Assembly: GCF_042466685.1 (NCBI RefSeq)
Contig: NZ_CP170448.1
Span: forward strand, 1,922,001-1,986,000
Direction: 5' to 3'
From: Vreelandella sp042466685
Lineage (GTDB): Bacteria; Pseudomonadota; Gammaproteobacteria; Pseudomonadales; Halomonadaceae
Length of the DNA: 64,000 nucleotides
In this document: piece by piece, positions 51,775 to 60,170 of the stretch
Layout of the letters: each line of letters begins with the position of its first letter
Numbering within the stretch: position 1 is the first letter of the stretch
Translations under genes and position numbers: made by a program
The notes under the pieces: model-generated
Databases searched by the model: none
The model's input: only the letters and a program-made list of their open reading frames with translations
What the model was told of the DNA's origin: nothing

Positions 51775-54528
51775 TTAGTGCCTTAGCAGTAGCGGGCGCT
51801 GTGCACGTAGCCGTCCCATTGCCCGGTAAAGCTCTTCCAATAGCCCTTCAACATGGTCTAAGCCGCTGGTGCGCAGTCGGGTTTCCAGGGTTTCTACCAG
51901 TAAAGCCAGCTCAGGCGCGCCGCAGTAGCGGCTGGCGCCATTAAGTCCATGTACCCAGTCGAGCAGAGTGGGAAGATTGTGCTGGGTAAACGCCGCGCGC
52001 ATATGCTGTTCACTCTCATCCAGACTGTCGATCAAACGTTTTAGCTGCTCCCGTGCCAAGTACTCTTTACCCCCCGCTAGGCGTGCACCAATCTCAAGAT
52101 CAATAACGGGCAGGGTGGCGGGGGGCGTGCTAAAGCGCTGCGTATTGGCGGCGTTGCTGTCGCGCTGTGAAGAGGACGCCGCTGTGCTGCCGGCCGTCAG
52201 CCGGCGGGTAACCCCCAAAAAGCGATTGAGTAACTGATCCAACTGGGCCTCATCAATCGGTTTTATTAGCACGTCATCAAGGCCTTCCGCTAGCCACTGC
52301 TGGCGTTCACTACTGAGCACGTGGGCGGTAACGGCAATAATAGGGCAGCGGGCCCAGGTGCTGCTAAGCCGACGCAGCGCCTGGGTAGTCTGCACGCCAT
52401 CCATTCCCGGCATACGAATATCCATTAACACCATATCAACGTTACTGGTGCGTGCGAACTCTAGCGCCTGGTGACCGCTTTCTACCGTAATGACATCCAG
52501 GGTCGGATCTTCAAGCATGCTTTTGAGCAACTCTCGGTTCGGCGCATTATCATCGACAATCAGTAATTTGAGTGGCTGGGGGGCTGCTGGTAGCGCGAGT
52601 AGCTCCTGGCCATCTTTATGCGCCGTCAGTGCAGGTAATAACAATTGCTTTAGTGACGCCACCAACTGAGCGCGGGAAAAGGGTTTGTAGAGAACCTCTC
52701 CACCATGGGTTAAGTGGAGTGGTGGTAGGTCAAAACTGTTGCCATTGGCTAAAATCAGTGTGGGGTAGGGCGTTTGGTCGATCACAGTTTGCCAGTGGGA
52801 GTGCCATTCAGAGCTAAAGTCGCTATGTTCCAACCCCAAGATCATCAATTTCGCTGGCTCAGAGGCATCAAAGGCGACGGGGTGTGCCTCCCAGCGCTGC
52901 AGTAGATGTTCGAGCACATGACGGGTGGGCGCATGCGTTTCATATAAACGAATGGTCGGGTTGTCCAAGTGAACTTCTGGTGGCCGCTCGATAGCCTGAT
53001 GCGCAAGCATGGGGAGCGTAAAAGAGAAAGTCGTGCCTTTACCCAGCTCACTTTCCACCTCAATCTCGCCGCCCATGCGCTCAATTAATTGTCGGCAGAT
53101 AGTAAGGCCCAGGCCACTGCCGCCAAATTGCCTTGAGTGGCTGGGTTCTGCTTGGGAAAAAGCGCTAAACAGCGCTTCCTTGTGGGCCTCGCTTAGGCCA
53201 ATTCCTGTGTCACTGACGCTGAGATTGAGTACCACATGCTGGCCTTCAAGGTTATCCAGCATGACGCGCACGATCACTTCGCCTTCATGGGTGAATTTGA
53301 GTGCATTGCCAATTAAGTTATTCAGTACCTGGTGTATACGTAGCGGGTCACCGGAGAGCGGTGTAGGTACGTCGTCATATACCATGGCCACCAGGTGTAG
53401 CTGCTTGCGTTGGGCTTCAGGAGCATGCAGCCCCACCACTTCGTCAACCAGTGCAACAATATCGATATCCGTCTCTTCCAGAGTGAGGCGGTTCGCTTCA
53501 AGCTTGGAAAAGTCGAGTACGTCGTTAACCAGCATTAGCAGATTGTCGCAAGCGCGGTGTACGTGCTGCAGCCACTCCTGCTGACGTGTATCCAGCGATG
53601 AGCGCCCCAGTAACCGACAGAAGCCGATAATACCGTTCAGCGGTGTACGGATCTCATGGCTCATATTGGCTAAAAATTCAGACTTCACGGCGTTAGCACG
53701 TAGTGCGCTGCGGTGAGCCAAATCGAGCTTGATATTCTGCTCTTCAATGGTTTCCATCGACTCTTGCAGCTCGCTGGTGGCCTGCTCGATTTGCGTTTGC
53801 ATATTTCGCTGGGCCTGCTGAAAGTGCTCTGCCAGGGCGTTAATATGACCGCTCAGTTGGTGAAGCTCTGTCGCATTAGAGGGGGCCAAGCCCAGTCGGT
53901 AGTCACCGCGGGATAGTCGATAAAGCGCCCGGTTGGCTTCTTCGATAGGGCGAGTGGCATAGCGACTGATGGCAAAAGCGACTAAAAACAGCAGTAGGCC
54001 TAGCAACATGCCACCTAGACTGAGGCTGGCGATCAACTTATAGCGCACTAGCGTGAGCGCTCGCGTGTCCATTTCGATATCTAGCCAGCCAACGCTACTG
54101 TCGCTTGCTGGGTTGGCTTGTCGGGTGCTGGTCTGGCTTGTACTAAGCTGAGGAGCCTCTAGCGGCAAACGCAGCCGCCAAACGTCCTCTTCCATGATCA
54201 GTTGGTGATCAGCGGGGGCGTTGAGTAGCGAAGGGGTGGCTTGACCCAACTGTAAAATAAGGCTGCCTTGTTGATTTAATAACGCAACCGTGCGAAGTCC
54301 CTGCATATTGTGGAGCTGGCGCGCAAGCGTCTCCAGGCGTTGGGTATCACCCTTTACGACCGCATCAGCAAGACTTGGAGCTAACAACTCGGCGGCATTT
54401 TCCAAGTGCGTTTGCTGTGCTGTACGCGCTTGCGTCTCACTCTGTATGACCAGTAGTACGGCCATCATGGCGTATACCAGTAAAGGAAAACCGAGTAAGG
54501 CGAATAGAAGACGGGTGTTCAAAGACAT
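51775..54528 (-). CDS. gacS: Hybrid sensor histidine kinase, GacS/BarA type
   Basis: A 917-residue tripartite kinase of the type that signals to GacA/UvrY and Csr/Rsm small RNAs. Order: membrane helix about 8-28, periplasmic sensor about 30-160, helix about 165-188, HAMP, HisKA with H291 in ANMSHEIRTPLN, HATPase (N-box and GSGLGLTICRQL), receiver with DMVLMDIRMPG, and a C-terminal HPt module with the phospho-accepting His in VHGLNGASRYCG. The open frame extends 17 codons to a GTG at 54579, but ATG 54528 is preferred. It is divergent from cysM. Confidence 0.9.
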   Translation of the reverse strand: MSLNTRLLFALLGFPLLVYAMMAVLLVIQSETQARTAQQTHLENAAELLAPSLADAVVKGDTQRLETLARQLHNMQGLRTVALLNQQGSLILQLGQATPSLLNAPADHQLIMEEDVWRLRLPLEAPQLSTSQTSTRQANPASDSSVGWLDIEMDTRALTLVRYKLIASLSLGGMLLGLLLFLVAFAISRYATRPIEEANRALYRLSRGDYRLGLAPSNATELHQLSGHINALAEHFQQAQRNMQTQIEQATSELQESMETIEEQNIKLDLAHRSALRANAVKSEFLANMSHEIRTPLNGIIGFCRLLGRSSLDTRQQEWLQHVHRACDNLLMLVNDVLDFSKLEANRLTLEETDIDIVALVDEVVGLHAPEAQRKQLHLVAMVYDDVPTPLSGDPLRIHQVLNNLIGNALKFTHEGEVIVRVMLDNLEGQHVVLNLSVSDTGIGLSEAHKEALFSAFSQAEPSHSRQFGGSGLGLTICRQLIERMGGEIEVESELGKGTTFSFTLPMLAHQAIERPPEVHLDNPTIRLYETHAPTRHVLEHLLQRWEAHPVAFDASEPAKLMILGLEHSDFSSEWHSHWQTVIDQTPYPTLILANGNSFDLPPLHLTHGGEVLYKPFSRAQLVASLKQLLLPALTAHKDGQELLALPAAPQPLKLLIVDDNAPNRELLKSMLEDPTLDVITVESGHQALEFARTSNVDMVLMDIRMPGMDGVQTTQALRRLSSTWARCPIIAVTAHVLSSERQQWLAEGLDDVLIKPIDEAQLDQLLNRFLGVTRRLTAGSTAASSSQRDSNAANTQRFSTPPATLPVIDLEIGARLAGGKEYLAREQLKRLIDSLDESEQHMRAAFTQHNLPTLLDWVHGLNGASRYCGAPELALLVETLETRLRTSGLDHVEGLLEELYRAMGRLRAQRPLLLRH

Positions 54529-54582
54529 GAAAAGAACTCGTTGATTCAATGAGGTTGCCTGTCCAGCCCAAGGCAGCACCGA

Positions 54583-54588
54583 TATAAT
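54583..54588 (+). promoter_or_regulatory. -10 element of the cysM promoter
   Basis: Perfect TATAAT 31 bases before the cysM ATG. The -35 is weak (TGTCCA at 54560-54565 with 17-base spacing). Confidence 0.5.
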
Positions 54589-54618
54589 GCAGCATAACGG
54601 TGACGATAAGGAATATTC

Positions 54619-55527
54619 ATGAACGATCTCAAGGGCTATCCCACGCTAGAAGATGTGGTTGGCAACACGCCTCTAGTGCGCCTGAAGCGCATTAGCGCTG
54701 GGCGTAACAATACCTTGTTGGCCAAGCTCGAAGGCAATAACCCTGCCGGCTCGGTCAAAGACCGCCCTGCGCTTTCCATGATTCATGAAGCAGAAGCCCG
54801 GGGGGATATTACTCCCGGCGATACGCTAATTGAGGCAACGTCAGGCAATACCGGTATCGCGCTCGCCATGGCGGCGGCGATCAAGGGGTATCAGATGGTG
54901 CTGGTGATGCCGGAAAACGCCTCGGAGGAGCGAAAGCAGGCGATGGCCGCTTTTGGGGCTAAATTAATCTCTGCCAGCAAAGCTGGGGGCATGGAAGAGG
55001 CGAGGGACATTGCTGATGGCATGATCGCTAGAGGCGAAGGCAAACCGCTTAACCAGTTCGCTAACCCGGATAATCCCCTGGCCCACTACCGTACCACTGG
55101 GCCTGAAGTGTGGCAGCAAACCGGGGGCGAGGTGACCCACTTCGTTAGCTCCATGGGGACGACGGGCACCATTATGGGGGTGTCGCGCTATTTGAAAGAG
55201 CAAAATCCGGCTATTCAGATTGTTGGCTTACAGCCCGCCGATGGCGCCAGTATTCCCGGTATTCGTCGCTGGCCAGAAGCGTACCTGCCCGCTATTTTTG
55301 AGGCGCCGCGGGTGGATGTCACCCTGGATATTGGTCAGCAAGAGGCCGAGGAGCATATGCGGCGTCTCGCCCGTGAAGAGGGCATTCTGGCTGGGGTTTC
55401 ATCAGGCGGAAGCCTGGCAGGGGCACTACGTATCGCTGAGCAAACCGAAAATGCGGTGATTGTGTTTATCGTCTGCGACCGTGGTGATCGCTATCTCTCT
55501 ACTGGCCTATTTGCCCCAGGAGTATAA
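54619..55527 (+). CDS. cysM: Cysteine synthase B
   Basis: A 302-residue PLP enzyme making cysteine (or sulfocysteine) from O-acetylserine. NPAGSVKDRPA holds the PLP Lys47; the TSGNTGIALAMAAA, GTTGTIMGVSRYL and GVSSGGSLAGAL loops complete the site. PGIRRWPEAYLP and overall pattern favour CysM over CysK. AAGGAATATTC precedes the ATG. It is followed 2 bases later by rlmD. Confidence 0.94.
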   Translation: MNDLKGYPTLEDVVGNTPLVRLKRISAGRNNTLLAKLEGNNPAGSVKDRPALSMIHEAEARGDITPGDTLIEATSGNTGIALAMAAAIKGYQMVLVMPENASEERKQAMAAFGAKLISASKAGGMEEARDIADGMIARGEGKPLNQFANPDNPLAHYRTTGPEVWQQTGGEVTHFVSSMGTTGTIMGVSRYLKEQNPAIQIVGLQPADGASIPGIRRWPEAYLPAIFEAPRVDVTLDIGQQEAEEHMRRLAREEGILAGVSSGGSLAGALRIAEQTENAVIVFIVCDRGDRYLSTGLFAPGV

Positions 55528-55529
55528 CC

Positions 55530-56927
55530 ATGGCCATGCTGGGAAAACGGCGGCCGCCCAGGCCCGCATCAGGGCACTCTGGGCTGGCGCGTTCGCCGGG
55601 CGGTAAGGCTCCGCATACTGCTATAGAGGATGCGTCGCCGCTGGTCATTGAGCGTTTGGCCCATGATGGGCGCGGGGTTGCCCACGCTGCCAACGGGAAA
55701 ACCGTATTTGTCGATCAGGCACTGCCCGGTGAGCAGGTCGAAGTGGCGATTCATCTGACCCGCAAACGTTTTGACGAAGCGCATATCAAATCGCTGCTGA
55801 GCACTTCCGAGCGACGCGTTGCACCTCCTTGCCCACATTTCGGTCACTGCGGTGGCTGTGATCTACAGCACCTGGGGATTGATGACCAGCGCGACCATAA
55901 GCGCGAAGTAGTGCGCGATCTATTTTCGCGCCAAGGAATCACGCTAACAGATATTGGCTTGTTGCAAGGCAGCGACCAAGGCTATCGACGCCGTGCGCGG
56001 CTGGGCGTCAAAGTGGATGGTCAGGGTGATACGCGGCTCGGCTTTCGGGCGGCTCACAGCCACCGGTTAGTCGATATTGAACGCTGCCCGGTGCTTGTGG
56101 ATCCCTTACAACAGCTGCTACTACCCCTGCGTGAACTGTTGGGCACGCTAGAGGCGCCGCGGCAGGTAGGCCACATTGAATTAATGGCCACGGCGACGGA
56201 ACAGGTCGTATTAGTGCGTCAGTTAAAAGAGCACGCCGGGGACGCTAAACGCTGGCAAGCCTTTGCGCAGCAGCAAGGAGTGGCGCTGGGCACCTGGTTG
56301 GGGCGTGAAACGCCTGCACTGCACTGGCATGGTGCAGCGCCGACGCTTGAAGAGTTGCTAACCGTAGAAGGTCAAGCGCCGCTTAGCTTAAGTTTTGCAC
56401 CAGGGGATTTTTTACAGGTCAACGCTCAGGTGAACCAACAAATGGTCGCCCAGGTCATTCAGTGGCTTGCGCCCAAGTCAGGGCAAAAACTACTCGACCT
56501 TTTTGCCGGTATCGGGAATTTTAGCCTGCCCATAGCGGCAGCGGGCGCTGAGGTGCATGCGGTAGAGGGTAACCCTGCCATGGTGGCGCGCATAGCCATT
56601 AATGCCAAGCGTAACCAACTGATGGTTAGCGGACAGCAGGCTGATTTGAACAGCGCTTCCAGCGTAAATGCGCTATTAACTGAGCATGGCGGTAGCGATG
56701 CATTGGTACTCGACCCGCCGCGTAGCGGCGCTGAAGTCATTTGCAAGGCGCTGGCGCGCCACCCGGTGCCCAGGGTGGTCTATATTTCTTGTGATCCGGC
56801 GACGCTTGCCCGGGATGCGGCACATCTTGTGCATGCGGGTTACCGAGTCAAGCAAGTAGCAGTGGCGGATATGTTCCTTCACACTGCGCATATGGAAACG
56901 CTGATGCTGTTCGAGTACGGGGAGTAG
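55530..56927 (+). CDS. rlmD: 23S rRNA (uracil-1939-C5) methyltransferase
   Basis: A 465-residue SAM enzyme methylating U1939 of 23S rRNA. After a 30-residue basic tail come a TRAM domain (IERLAHDGRGVAHA), iron-sulfur cysteines in CPHFGHCGGC, and the Rossmann methylase domain with LLDLFAGIGNFSLP and the nucleophile Cys in VYISCDPATLARD. The CAGGAGTATAACC ahead of ATG marks the start. It is placed before relA as in other gammaproteobacteria. Confidence 0.95.
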   Translation: MAMLGKRRPPRPASGHSGLARSPGGKAPHTAIEDASPLVIERLAHDGRGVAHAANGKTVFVDQALPGEQVEVAIHLTRKRFDEAHIKSLLSTSERRVAPPCPHFGHCGGCDLQHLGIDDQRDHKREVVRDLFSRQGITLTDIGLLQGSDQGYRRRARLGVKVDGQGDTRLGFRAAHSHRLVDIERCPVLVDPLQQLLLPLRELLGTLEAPRQVGHIELMATATEQVVLVRQLKEHAGDAKRWQAFAQQQGVALGTWLGRETPALHWHGAAPTLEELLTVEGQAPLSLSFAPGDFLQVNAQVNQQMVAQVIQWLAPKSGQKLLDLFAGIGNFSLPIAAAGAEVHAVEGNPAMVARIAINAKRNQLMVSGQQADLNSASSVNALLTEHGGSDALVLDPPRSGAEVICKALARHPVPRVVYISCDPATLARDAAHLVHAGYRVKQVAVADMFLHTAHMETLMLFEYGE

Positions 56928-57001
56928 ACGTTTCCCCATCGCATCAAGCCACGGTGGCGGTCACGTAGAGATCGTCGCCCTGAAAGGAATGAGTGATTGT
57001 C

Positions 57002-59278
57002 ATGGTGAAAGTGCGTGAAGACCAGCCGCTAACCGCAAGCGGAAAGGTGGACATACAACAATGGTTAACGCGCCTTCAAGAGGATGTGCGCCTACGTGAG
57101 CCTGAGCGTTTAGTCGAGGCCTGTGAACTCGCTGAGCAGTTAGAGCTTGAGGCGCCGCGTACCCATCGTGTATGGCTGTCGCCAGGCTCTAGCTTTCGCA
57201 TGGGTCTGGAAATGGCCGATATTCTTGGCGAATTAAAGCTGGATCAAGCGACACTTGAGGCCGCCGTTCTCTATCGCTCAGTGCGTGAAGGGCTGCTGAG
57301 TCTTGAAGCGGTGTCAAAGCGTTTTGGCGAAGAAGTGGCCAGCCTGATTGATGGTGTCTTGCAGATGGCCGCGATCAGCTACCCGCTGGCGCCTGACCAT
57401 GGCATGGGCCAACACAATCAGCAGGAAAACCTGCGCAAGATGCTGGTCAATATGGTCAGTGATGTACGCGTAGCGCTCATCAAAATTGCCGAACGTACCT
57501 GTGCGCTGCGCCAAGTAAAAGATGCGCCACTGGAGAAATGCTTACAGGTTGCCCGGGAAGTTGCCGATATTTACGCGCCGTTAGCTCATCGGCTGGGTGT
57601 TGGGCAACTTAAATGGGAGCTGGAAGACCTCTCGTTTCGTTACTTGCATGAAGATGACTACAAGGCGATTGCCAAACTGCTGGCGGAGAAGCGCCTCGAC
57701 CGCGACCGCTATATTCACGATGTGGTCGAAACCATCAAGAGCTTGATGGAAGCGCAGCACATCCACCGCTACGATGTGGATGGGCGTGCCAAGCATATCT
57801 ACTCGATCTGGCGCAAAATGAAGCGTAAGCGGATAGATTTTTCGCAAGTTCATGACGTGCGCGCAGTGCGTATTCTGGTGCCAGAAGTCGCTGACTGCTA
57901 CACCGTGCTGGGGATTATTCACTCGCGCTGGCACCATGTGCCCAACGAGTTTGACGACTACATCGCCAACCCCAAAAAGAACGGTTATCAGTCGCTGCAC
58001 ACCGCCGTGATGGGGCCAGAGAACAAGGTGCTCGAAATCCAGATTCGTACCTTCGCCATGCACGACGAGGCGGAGCTGGGTGTTTGCGCCCACTGGCGCT
58101 ACAAAGGGCACGATACCAACGCCAAAAGCCGGAGTTACGAAGAGAAAATCGCTTGGCTGCGCCAGGTATTGGAGTGGCAGGACGAAGTGGGCGGCTTTGG
58201 CGATCTCCGCGAAGGGCTCTCCAGCGATGTGGCGCCTGACCGTATCTATGTCTTTACCCCTGACGGCCACGTCATTGATTTGCCACGGATTGCTACACCG
58301 ATCGATTTCGCCTACCGGGTGCATACCGAAATTGGCCATCGCTGCCGGGGCGCCAAAATAAATGGGCGCATTGTGCCGCTCACCTATAAGTTGAAAACCG
58401 GCCAGCAGATAGAAATTCTTACCGCCACCAAAGGTGGACCAAGCCGCGACTGGTTAAACCCCACCCTGGGCTATGTGCGTACTTCCCGGGCACGGGCCAA
58501 AATTCAGGCGTGGTTTAAACATCAGGCGCGGGATCAAAACCTGGATGAGGGGCGCGTGCTGTTTGACCGAGAAATGCGCCGCCTGGACGTCGAGGGGCTT
58601 GATCTTCCCAAACTGGCCAAAGCCGTCAACTACCAGAATGCCGACGATATGTACGCCGCGCTCGGCGCCGGTGATCTGCGTATTGGCCAAGTGCTGCACC
58701 AGGCCCAACAGCTGTTTGGTGAAACCGACGACCAGGAGCAGCTCGACCGCCTGCTTGCCAAGCCTAAGCGCCAATCCAGCAAAGCGACCACAAGTGATAT
58801 CACGGTGCTGGGCGTTGGTAACCTTAAAACCAGTATGGCCAACTGCTGCCGTCCGGTGCCCGGCGAGCCGATTATCGGTTTTATTACCCAGGGGCGTGGG
58901 GTGACTATTCATCGTCAGGACTGCAGTAATATCCTGCAATTGCGCCTGGACGAACCCCAGCGCATTATTGAAGTAGAGTGGGGCGAACGCGCCCAGACCC
59001 GCTACCCGGTGACCATCGAGATTCAGGCCTGGGATCGCTCCGGGCTGCTGCGCGATGTCACGGGCCTGCTGGGCAATGAAAAAGTCAACGTACTTGCCGT
59101 GAACACGCTCACCGATACCGATGAAGGCATTGCTCGCCTGCGCATTACTCTGGAGGTCGATGGTCTTGAGTCCCTGGGTCGCTTGTTCTCGCGTATTCAG
59201 CAGTTGCCTAACGTTACCGAAGTGCGTCGTTTGCGCAATGCCGACCCAGAGCAACAAGTGCGTAAGGGAGGAGCATAA
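57002..59278 (+). CDS. relA: (p)ppGpp synthetase RelA
   Basis: A 758-residue ribosome-associated enzyme making (p)ppGpp when tRNA is uncharged. The N-terminal hydrolase-like domain lacks the HDxxED motif of SpoT (YRSVREG here), so it is synthetase only. YQSLHTAVMGPE lies in the synthetase domain; a TGS domain (VFTPDGHVIDLP), zinc-finger-type CCRPVPGEPIIG and an ACT domain follow. ATG 57002 matches family starts, but GTG 56993 is better spaced from AAGGA. Its stop shares a base with mazG (TAATG). Confidence 0.95.
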   Translation: MVKVREDQPLTASGKVDIQQWLTRLQEDVRLREPERLVEACELAEQLELEAPRTHRVWLSPGSSFRMGLEMADILGELKLDQATLEAAVLYRSVREGLLSLEAVSKRFGEEVASLIDGVLQMAAISYPLAPDHGMGQHNQQENLRKMLVNMVSDVRVALIKIAERTCALRQVKDAPLEKCLQVAREVADIYAPLAHRLGVGQLKWELEDLSFRYLHEDDYKAIAKLLAEKRLDRDRYIHDVVETIKSLMEAQHIHRYDVDGRAKHIYSIWRKMKRKRIDFSQVHDVRAVRILVPEVADCYTVLGIIHSRWHHVPNEFDDYIANPKKNGYQSLHTAVMGPENKVLEIQIRTFAMHDEAELGVCAHWRYKGHDTNAKSRSYEEKIAWLRQVLEWQDEVGGFGDLREGLSSDVAPDRIYVFTPDGHVIDLPRIATPIDFAYRVHTEIGHRCRGAKINGRIVPLTYKLKTGQQIEILTATKGGPSRDWLNPTLGYVRTSRARAKIQAWFKHQARDQNLDEGRVLFDREMRRLDVEGLDLPKLAKAVNYQNADDMYAALGAGDLRIGQVLHQAQQLFGETDDQEQLDRLLAKPKRQSSKATTSDITVLGVGNLKTSMANCCRPVPGEPIIGFITQGRGVTIHRQDCSNILQLRLDEPQRIIEVEWGERAQTRYPVTIEIQAWDRSGLLRDVTGLLGNEKVNVLAVNTLTDTDEGIARLRITLEVDGLESLGRLFSRIQQLPNVTEVRRLRNADPEQQVRKGGA

Positions 59279-60132
59279 TGCGCCATGGTATGGATGACCT
59301 GCTGACCTTGATGCAGGTACTGCGTGACCATGAACAGGGCTGCCCCTGGGATCTCCAGCAGGATTGGGACAGCATTGTGCCCCACACTCTGGAAGAAGCC
59401 TATGAAGTGGCCGATGCCATTGAGCGGCGCGCTTTTGATGAGCTACCGGGCGAACTGGGCGATCTGCTCTTTCAAGTGGTTTATTACGCTCAGTTCGGTG
59501 CGGAAGAGCAGCGCTTCGACTTTGCCGATATCGTCGATACGCTAACTGCCAAGATGCTGCGCCGCCATCCTCACGTATTTCCGCAGGGCACGCTGGCCTC
59601 GCGACGCCCACCGGGTGTGAGTGCCGAGGAGGTGCAAACCCAGCAGGTCAACAGCCGCTGGGAGGCGCTTAAAGCCGAGGAGCGTGCGGAAAGGGCCGTT
59701 GAGGCGCCCTCTGTGCTTGACGATGTACCGCGCACGCTGCCTGCGCTTAGCCGTGCAGCCAAGCTCTCTAAACGCGCCGCACGGGTGGGCTTTGATTGGC
59801 CCGATGCGCGCGGCGTGATTGACAAAATTCGTGAAGAGTTGGCCGAGGTCGAAGAGGCGCTTGCTGCCGGAGACCAGCAGCACGCTCAGGAAGAAGTCGG
59901 TGATCTGCTATTTGCCGTCACCAATCTTGCCCGCACGCTTAATGCCGACCCGGAGCAGTGCCTGCGCGCGACCAATGCCAAGTTTGAACGCCGTTTTCGT
60001 TATGTAGAGCGCGAGCTTAACGCTGCCCAGCGGCCATTACTAGAGGCTTCCCTAGACGAGATGGAAGCCCACTGGCAGGCAGCCAAAGCACAAGAACTTC
60101 AGTCAGAAGAAAAACAATCTACCCATTCCTGA
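59278..60132 (+). CDS. mazG: Nucleoside triphosphate pyrophosphohydrolase MazG
   Basis: A 284-residue tandem-MazG protein hydrolysing NTPs/dNTPs and, in E. coli, lowering (p)ppGpp. LRDHEQGCPWDLQQDW, then TLEEAYEVADAIE and ELGDLLFQVVYYAQ are the first domain's Mg2+ motif; EELAEVEEAL with EEVGDLLFAVTNLAR is the second. It starts inside the relA stop (TAATG) without the MazEF toxin genes that sit between them in E. coli. Confidence 0.95.
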   Translation: MRHGMDDLLTLMQVLRDHEQGCPWDLQQDWDSIVPHTLEEAYEVADAIERRAFDELPGELGDLLFQVVYYAQFGAEEQRFDFADIVDTLTAKMLRRHPHVFPQGTLASRRPPGVSAEEVQTQQVNSRWEALKAEERAERAVEAPSVLDDVPRTLPALSRAAKLSKRAARVGFDWPDARGVIDKIREELAEVEEALAAGDQQHAQEEVGDLLFAVTNLARTLNADPEQCLRATNAKFERRFRYVERELNAAQRPLLEASLDEMEAHWQAAKAQELQSEEKQSTHS

Positions 60133-60170
60133 TTTAATAATTACGCGACCCCTGCAAGGAGGCCATGCCA

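Noticed and set aside
58454..59611. 385-codon open frame on the minus strand across relA and mazG
   Set aside because: It is fully antisense to two well-conserved genes, has no recognisable domain and results from GC-rich codon bias.
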